The position numbers and the translations under genes are program-made. A model generated the notes under the pieces. It worked only from the letters and a program-made list of their open reading frames with translations, was not told the origin of the DNA and did no database searches. From an uncultured Bacteroidota bacterium (GTDB lineage Bacteria > Bacteroidota > Bacteroidia > NS11-12g > UBA955), in contig CAJBKH010000167.1 of NCBI GenBank assembly GCA_903953615.1, positions 1-6,814 on the forward strand: a stretch of 6,814 nucleotides of DNA. Reading direction: 5' to 3'. Numbering within the stretch: the stretch's first letter is position 1; the number at the start of each line of letters is the position of its first letter. Shown here piece after piece: positions 1 to 5,500 of the stretch.

Positions 1-26
1 AGATATATTTTTTTATTAATTTGCAT
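1..26 (-). CDS. Start of a further gene, probably immunity gene for tip 2 (3' part outside window)
   Basis: The stop of the metallopeptidase-tip frame (TAA, 28-26) shares its last A with an ATG (26-24), giving TAATG. The new frame reads MQINKKIY and stays open to the window edge. A one-base stop/start overlap is typical of translationally coupled genes, and the Lys/Ile-rich start resembles that of the lipoprotein downstream of tip 1. Only eight full codons are visible, so product and length are unknown. The immunity role is inferred from position. Confidence 0.45.
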
Positions 27-1138
27 TATTGAGTTTTAGAGGTTGCAAATACAGCTGCCTTTGCTCTGTTGGATAAATCATTAATTATGTTAATTGTGTT
101 TTGTTCTGTTGGATAGATAAGCGTCCCACCATTTCCCACTCCGTTATTCGCAAGTCCTTTATGGAAATATTCATAATCTCCTGTTTGGTAGTATGTATGC
201 TGATGAAGTATAGATGAATTGTGCCCAGCCTCATGCACAGCATTATCTGTTTTAGAGGTCGTCATATTTGTTGAGATTGGTAAAATGATGTAATTATCAG
301 CAAAATTATAAACTTCGTTTGAACTCCAACCCCCACCATTTGTCTTCTTAAACCAATCATTAGCATCTGTCATCACTTTTTTTAGGTTTGGGCCATCACT
401 TGCTAACATATTTGCATCTGGGATAGCTTCCATAATTACACCTCTTCCTTGTATATTTTGCGACATTTTTTCAAGGGCTCCTTCTAAAGTTGTATTGGGG
501 CTTACATCAAGAGTGTAATCATATTGCACTTCTGTTTTATATATCTGATCTATGCCATCCTTTTTCAATCTACGCATTGCCCTTTCATTGCCTGCTAAGG
601 CCTTTTTAGCCCACTTTAATTGATATCCTGTTAAAGCAACTCCCTCATGCCCAGCAGTAGGCAATTGCGACATTATTAATGTAGTATTTCCAAGAGCATA
701 CTTATCATGAAATGCTTTAGGGTCAAGTCCACTAACAGCACCTCTACCAGAGGTAACTATTGTGTATTGCATTGTAATTACAATTGTAGCTTGTGATATA
801 AATGGTTGTGCAGGATTGTTCTCGACTGTAACAGATAACTCCTCTAACCCATCTAAATCAACGCATCTAATTGGCTTGTTGCCAGCAAACTGATATGGAG
901 TATACCAAGGGTATGATTTTGATAAAGGATCTACACTTAAAAACCTTCCTAAATTCGAATTGTAAATTCTAAACCCATAATCGTATGTAGAACCTCCACC
1001 TCCCATACCTTCATCTCCTTTGTCAATTTCCTTTCCATTAAACCCATATTTGTACTTGCTATTCGGGTCGCTCCAAGTGCGCGTTGGCATTGGACTGCCG
1101 AAGGTGGTATAATATGAAGTGCTAATTGAATGAATCAC
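26..1138 (-). CDS. Displaced (orphan) Rhs core fragment with zinc-metallopeptidase tip
   Basis: The product has up to 370 residues from a GTG. The frame opens after a TAA at 1157-1159 and has no ATG before the one at 1090-1088, inside the conserved SPMPTR block, so independent translation is doubtful. Residues 13-97 repeat the end of the Rhs core: FGSPMPTRTW, YGFNGKE, YDYGFRIYNSNLGRFLSVDPL, and a closing VDLDG. D70 and D94 have the same 24-residue spacing as the core aspartates of the full-length copy. From about residue 99 the sequence is unrelated to tip 1. It carries HEAGHNSSILH (302-312), an HExxHxxxxxH motif: two zinc histidines, the catalytic Glu, and a third His at metzincin spacing, though Ser replaces the usual Gly. 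A segment TLIYP (339-343) lies where a Met-turn might be, with Ile for Met. No signal peptide or YD repeats are present. I read it as a stored alternative toxin cassette; an expressed short protein is possible. Confidence 0.8.
   Translation of the reverse strand: MIHSISTSYYTTFGSPMPTRTWSDPNSKYKYGFNGKEIDKGDEGMGGGGSTYDYGFRIYNSNLGRFLSVDPLSKSYPWYTPYQFAGNKPIRCVDLDGLEELSVTVENNPAQPFISQATIVITMQYTIVTSGRGAVSGLDPKAFHDKYALGNTTLIMSQLPTAGHEGVALTGYQLKWAKKALAGNERAMRRLKKDGIDQIYKTEVQYDYTLDVSPNTTLEGALEKMSQNIQGRGVIMEAIPDANMLASDGPNLKKVMTDANDWFKKTNGGGWSSNEVYNFADNYIILPISTNMTTSKTDNAVHEAGHNSSILHQHTYYQTGDYEYFHKGLANNGVGNGGTLIYPTEQNTINIINDLSNRAKAAVFATSKTQ
1031..1104 (-). repeat. Core-homology block, copy 2 (in the displaced cassette)
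   Basis: These 74 bases align without gaps to 2760-2833. I count 69 matches, with differences at 1031, 1034, 1049, 1058 and 1097, and a perfect 38-base run at 1059-1096. The encoded residues from FGSPMPTRTW to YGFNGKE are the same in both copies and in the same frame. The repeat is direct and is the obvious site for recombination between the two toxin tips. Confidence 0.9.
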
Positions 1139-1253
1139 AATAATTCGAATATAAGATTAAATTTAAAATCAGACAAAGAAATAAAAGCTTTTTTAGACGA
1201 TTTAGATTATTCCAATTTTCCAATTTTTTATTTTTTTGTATAATATCAGCCAT
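1122..1253 (-). CDS. Possible small membrane-peptide ORF (43 aa), uncertain
   Basis: An ATG opens a 43-codon frame starting MADIIQKNKK, with a Lys/Asn-rich amphipathic start and one hydrophobic stretch (LLFLCLILNLILY) near residues 24-36. It ends at TAG. An AAAAAAGG tract (1262-1269) sits eight bases upstream of the ATG and could serve as ribosome binding site. The frame occupies most of the gap between the lipoprotein and the displaced Rhs tip and overlaps the first 17 bases of the latter's open frame in a different phase. It could be a real single-pass peptide, a remnant of an immunity gene cut by the cassette insertion, or chance in AT-rich DNA. No family is recognised. Confidence 0.25.
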   Translation of the reverse strand: MADIIQKNKKLENWNNLNRLKKLLFLCLILNLILYSNYCDSFN

Positions 1254-1302
1254 TTAGTTCGCCTTTTTTAACCTATAACTATATCTTGAACATTACCCAC
1301 CC

Positions 1303-1809
1303 CTAATCTGATTTATTCTCTAATGAATATGATGCTATTTTTTTATTTTTTTGTAAGTGTGTGTAACCATAAATTTCTAATGAATCTTTTTTTCGTATTA
1401 AAGAATAGTTATTTGGCAGAATTGGATACTTACTCGTATCAATCCATTTTATTATGTTTTTATTAATTTCTAATGTAAATGTATTATTGTGACAAACTAA
1501 AAAACAGGTTGAATCTAAGGTTGAATAATAATAACTATTCTCATTGTTAATGAGTTTCGAATTCATCATTGTAACAAGATTACCTACCGTGTCATAAATT
1601 AGGTATTTGTTATTAGAATCAGACATATACCTAATCATTCCATTTGTATAAAAGCAATAATAATTTTTTGTCTTTCCCCTTAAAGTAATAAATAGATTGG
1701 ATAATACGCCTTCACTATAATTATAATGAACTCCATCCTGGTAATCCGCTTCGTCAATATTGAAACAACTATTCAAAATTATTGCTATCAAAAGTATTTT
1801 ATATTTCAT
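1303..1809 (-). CDS. Small lipoprotein, candidate immunity protein for tip 1
   Basis: The product has 168 residues. An ATG is followed by a short basic, hydrophobic leader (MKYKILLIAIILNSC) with a lipobox LNSC; C15 is the predicted lipidated residue. The sequence after the cysteine, FNIDEAD, is acidic at +4/+5, loosely like the acidic surface-export signals known in Bacteroidota lipoproteins, so surface rather than periplasmic exposure is possible. The mature part is rich in Y, N and K, looks beta-rich (YCFYTNGMIRYM, YLIYDTVGNLV), and has Cys at 52, 102 and 106. No domain is recognised. The start lies five bases after the toxin stop. The leader is A-rich (ACTAAAAATT), with no Shine-Dalgarno near it, as is common in this phylum. 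Co-transcription directly after a polymorphic toxin is the classic position of its immunity gene. That role is inferred, and a generic lipoprotein is the alternative. Confidence 0.8.
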   Translation of the reverse strand: MKYKILLIAIILNSCFNIDEADYQDGVHYNYSEGVLSNLFITLRGKTKNYYCFYTNGMIRYMSDSNNKYLIYDTVGNLVTMMNSKLINNENSYYYSTLDSTCFLVCHNNTFTLEINKNIIKWIDTSKYPILPNNYSLIRKKDSLEIYGYTHLQKNKKIASYSLENKSD

Positions 1810-1814
1810 AATTT

Positions 1815-2585
1815 TTAGTATGTGTGATCTTCTACTTTATTTTGTAGATTTCTGTCTCGAATATGTTCTCGAATATTTTTACCTGTTGTTACTTCTCTCT
1901 TTTTTTGGATTTCAAGTACTGACTTATCTGTTGTATTATTTCTTTTATCTTTATCTAGAGTATCTACCGGATCATAAGTGTAATTTGGATCATGGGTTTC
2001 ACTATTATAATCTTGCGATAATTTTGACATTGGTGATGCACCATCACTTCCAACTTCATTAGGATCAGAAGTGAATCCTAAATCAGTTAAATAATTTTCA
2101 AGGTTAGTTAAAATATCTTTTCCTTTTGCAGCCGGTGTTTGCATATATTTTTGAAATCCTACTCCAATTAAATTTGAAACTAAATCTTCATAATCCCAAG
2201 CAGATTTCTCTGAATTTTTATTATTATTTGGCCATTCCTTGTTCTCTTGTCTATTTTCTACATCTTCTCCTAGCCTTAATGCTATTTGTGTACTTGTTAT
2301 ATCTGCACTTTGTGCAGCGGCAGCCACGTGTTTTAAATCTATCCAACCCCATTTTTTAGAATATAAATATCTTTTAGAATTACCTGTCCCATTATCCAGT
2401 CCAAAATAGTTACTCCCAAAATATGCGCTTAGTTCAACATATGACTCAATTCCTCTTGTTTTTTCTACACATGCGAAATAAGGAAAGCTTGGGATAGAAA
2501 TCCATTCATTATATTTGTATGTAACTTTACGCAATGCTGTCATCGTTTCAGCTAAACTAGTCACACCAATAGGCACAGGCTCTCT
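1815..2585 (-). other. Variable C-terminal tip 1 (putative toxin domain, function unrecognised)
   Basis: This covers residues 1401-1656, after the core-ending VDPSG. By position it should be the effector domain. No catalytic family is certain. The most constrained-looking part has WGWIDLKH (W1479, D1483, H1486), an Ala-rich segment (AAAAQSA), and about 40 residues later AWDYEDLVSNLIGVGF (E1533, D1534, N1538). The pairing of a histidine in a W-x-D-x-x-H context with a later YED-L-x-SN-x-x-G pattern looks like a catalytic core. From memory it resembles tips of other Bacteroidota YD proteins, but I cannot name the family. The last 80 or so residues are polar and rich in D, N, K and E, probably flexible or basic (GKNIREHIRDRNLQNK). 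There are no membrane segments, and no HExxH or HNH motif is visible. Confidence 0.6.
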
Positions 2586-5500
2586 TCCACTTGGATCTAC
2601 TAACTGAGTAGGTCTATTCATTACAAAGCAATATGGATTAATATCTGGATACAAGTTCATCAATGGATCCAAACTCAACCACCTTCCCAACCTGCTATCA
2701 TATATCCTCGCACCGAAATCATAATCTCCACCTTCAACAGTAGTTTCGTTATCCTTTTCTTTCCCATTAAACCCATACTTGTACTTACTATTCGGGTCGC
2801 TCCAAGTGCGCGTTGGCATTGGACTACCGAAGGCATAGTAGTCGGTTATAGTGTTTATATCTGGATTAAAATAATCAATTGCCCCTATTCCACCTGTTAA
2901 GCGTTTCGGTATTTTTTTATCGCTTATTGTTACTAATACATTTCCTAAATGGTTACTCAATTCATAACTCTTAAATCCTAACCTTCTGTATGTGGTAGTG
3001 GTTGTATCGGCACTTACATCAGCTCCATTATAAAGTATGGCCCTTCGATTATCAACTCCTAACCTACTGCTACCATAAATAGCGTGCTCAGTAACGAATA
3101 AAGTATCGTGGTTACAAGCTGAGTTGGTTTTTAATTCGTAATGTGCCATTTCATTGCCCTGCGCATCACGAAGATAATAAGAATATTTGTAAGTATTGCA
3201 ATTTAAAGGCTTAGGTTTTATAATTTTACAAACCCTATTTCCCCCTGCATCGTATATAAATTCTAAGTCGGGTTTGGCACTGGCGCTATAACGTGTAACC
3301 TTTTTAATTTTACCATATACATTCCACTCTATGTTCTGAATACCTTCAGCACTATCACGCATTAAATTACCTAACTCATCGTACCTATAATTGTTGTATT
3401 TATTCACCTCGCTCACTTTGTTGTTCCATGGTGAATTTGGTGTACGCACTTGGTCATCAATATCATCGGTATAATTGCCATCGGCCACTTGCTCATCTAC
3501 CGCATATAGTTTATTACTCAACAAGTCGCCAGCGGTATTGGTGTTGTATTTATAATCCATGTTATCCATTTGCACCCCTCCATTACCCCATCGGTTGACA
3601 TGTTTTATATTACCCATGGCATCGTAAGTAAAGTTTTCGAGATAATCTACAGGGGGGCTACCTCCTGTGCTTTGCCAAGTATTGCTGGCAATTGTCACAT
3701 TAAAGAAGCTTCGGGCTTCTATCAAACGGTTCAATTGGTCGTATTTATAGGCTCCACCTCTAACACTTGGCGTTATTGTGCGCGAGGTATTGTAAGTACT
3801 CACATCGGGCATGGCAGTTACCATACTACTGATATTTCCATTGTATAAATCGTTTCTGGCTGCTAACAAGTCGCTGCTTGTGGTTTGTGCTTCAAAATTC
3901 TGAGTAGTGCTCATTGATTTGGTGCTTTGGTAATCGCCTGAGTAATAACCCAAGGTAAAGCCCATGGCATCGCGCGCCACAAATTGTCGAGTACTGCCTG
4001 GATTACCATCTTTACCCATGTCTCTATCGGGTTGTAAGGTATTACTATTAACCCCTTTTAGCCAACCATGCAATGTATAGGCATAATCGAGGCCCTGCAC
4101 TTCAATATCGCCAATTACAGTTCGAGCCATTGGACCATGATTATAATATTTGTATTTAGCATCATTGTCCCACCAAATATTATCGCGGCTTGTAAATACT
4201 TGGGTAATTCTGTTATCTGCATCGTATTCGTAACGATGGTAGTATTGGTCCTTTTTCCCTGGGTTATAGGATACTTTATTTACCTTACCACTTACTAAAT
4301 CGTAATCGTAGTCAATGTATTTTATGTTTAAGCCAGTTGCTACTAATTTTGCTTCTTTAATCTCCTGTGCCATATGATTTACATTGCCATGTATATCGTA
4401 ACTGTAATGGGTTGCACTTTGATAGGTGGCTGAATTGCCATCATATGTATCTTCGTATGTAACAGAAGCTACACGTTTGCGCAAATTAATTTGGATTAAA
4501 GTGCCTCCAGGTGCAAATTGAACATCATACCAAGTTTGTGTAACCTCTGTACGAGCGCCTCCACTTATCCAAGTAGCAAAAAGCGCATCATCCAATTGGC
4601 GATTAGCGTATTGCTGATTGATACTATTAGTTTGAGCTATTTCGCCCACCTCGGTGATACGCCCCAAGTCGTCGTATTGCGTGTAACTATAAGCCTTGGT
4701 AGTTTTATTATATTGTTTGGTATTTTGGCTTACTACCATTCTTCCTAATTTATCATACCAGAACAAACTAGTAAATTGTTTTTCGGTTTCAAGGTTCTTT
4801 ATATGACCACTAGCACCCGCAAAAATAGCATGGTTACGCGTAGAGTAATCTACAGCAGATAAATTATAAGTTACAGCAGTTCCATTATTATTAAACGATG
4901 TTTTATCGTCGGAAGTGAGACTTCCATTATTATCCCAAACACGAACTACGACACCATTATCCCCTAAAATAATACCATTGGTTTTATCGTAGGCTACATA
5001 ACGGTTGAGCGTTGCCGAGCTAGATACACTTGATGGTAAATTTGATGATAAATTGGTTATGCTAGGAGTAGTGATTGTAATATCATTCACATTAAAAAAT
5101 GTTTTAAGTGTACCGACAAAAAATACTTGATTATAATTAATACTAACACTCAATAAGTCGGCTGAAGAGAGACCTGCAGAAGTGCCAGCGATACATGCCA
5201 ATGGTGTACCTGAAACAGCATTAAATTTATAATAATTAAGCGCGTTGCCACAAATATAACCTATGCCATTTTCGCCAATTTGCACATCGTTCCATATCTG
5301 ATTAGCCCCTAATCCAGTATAATCTGATTTAGAACTAGCCTGCAAATTATTAAACAAGAACGGTGTAAAAGTAACATTACAAGTAGCACTTGTATAGATT
5401 TTTGTAGAACTCCAAACAGCAACACCTGTAAAATTATATATTGTACTGCTTGTTGATGTTAGTTTATATGGCTTATTCAAGGTCCAAGTATAACCTCTAT

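Noticed and set aside
1254..1310. Terminator between the lipoprotein gene and the displaced cassette
   Set aside because: After the stop there is a G-rich patch and then A-rich sequence, but I see no stable hairpin followed by a T-run on the minus strand, so read-through into the cassette remains possible.
1760..2359. Two plus-strand open frames opposite tip 1 and the start of the lipoprotein gene
   Set aside because: They are antisense to well-supported coding sequence. Their long runs of L, Y and F come from AT-rich reverse complement, and neither has a domain or context support.
3570..4748. Three plus-strand open frames of 76-92 codons opposite the YD-repeat region
   Set aside because: They lie wholly within the Rhs gene on the other strand and have no recognisable motif; the minus-strand YD repeats explain the sequence.
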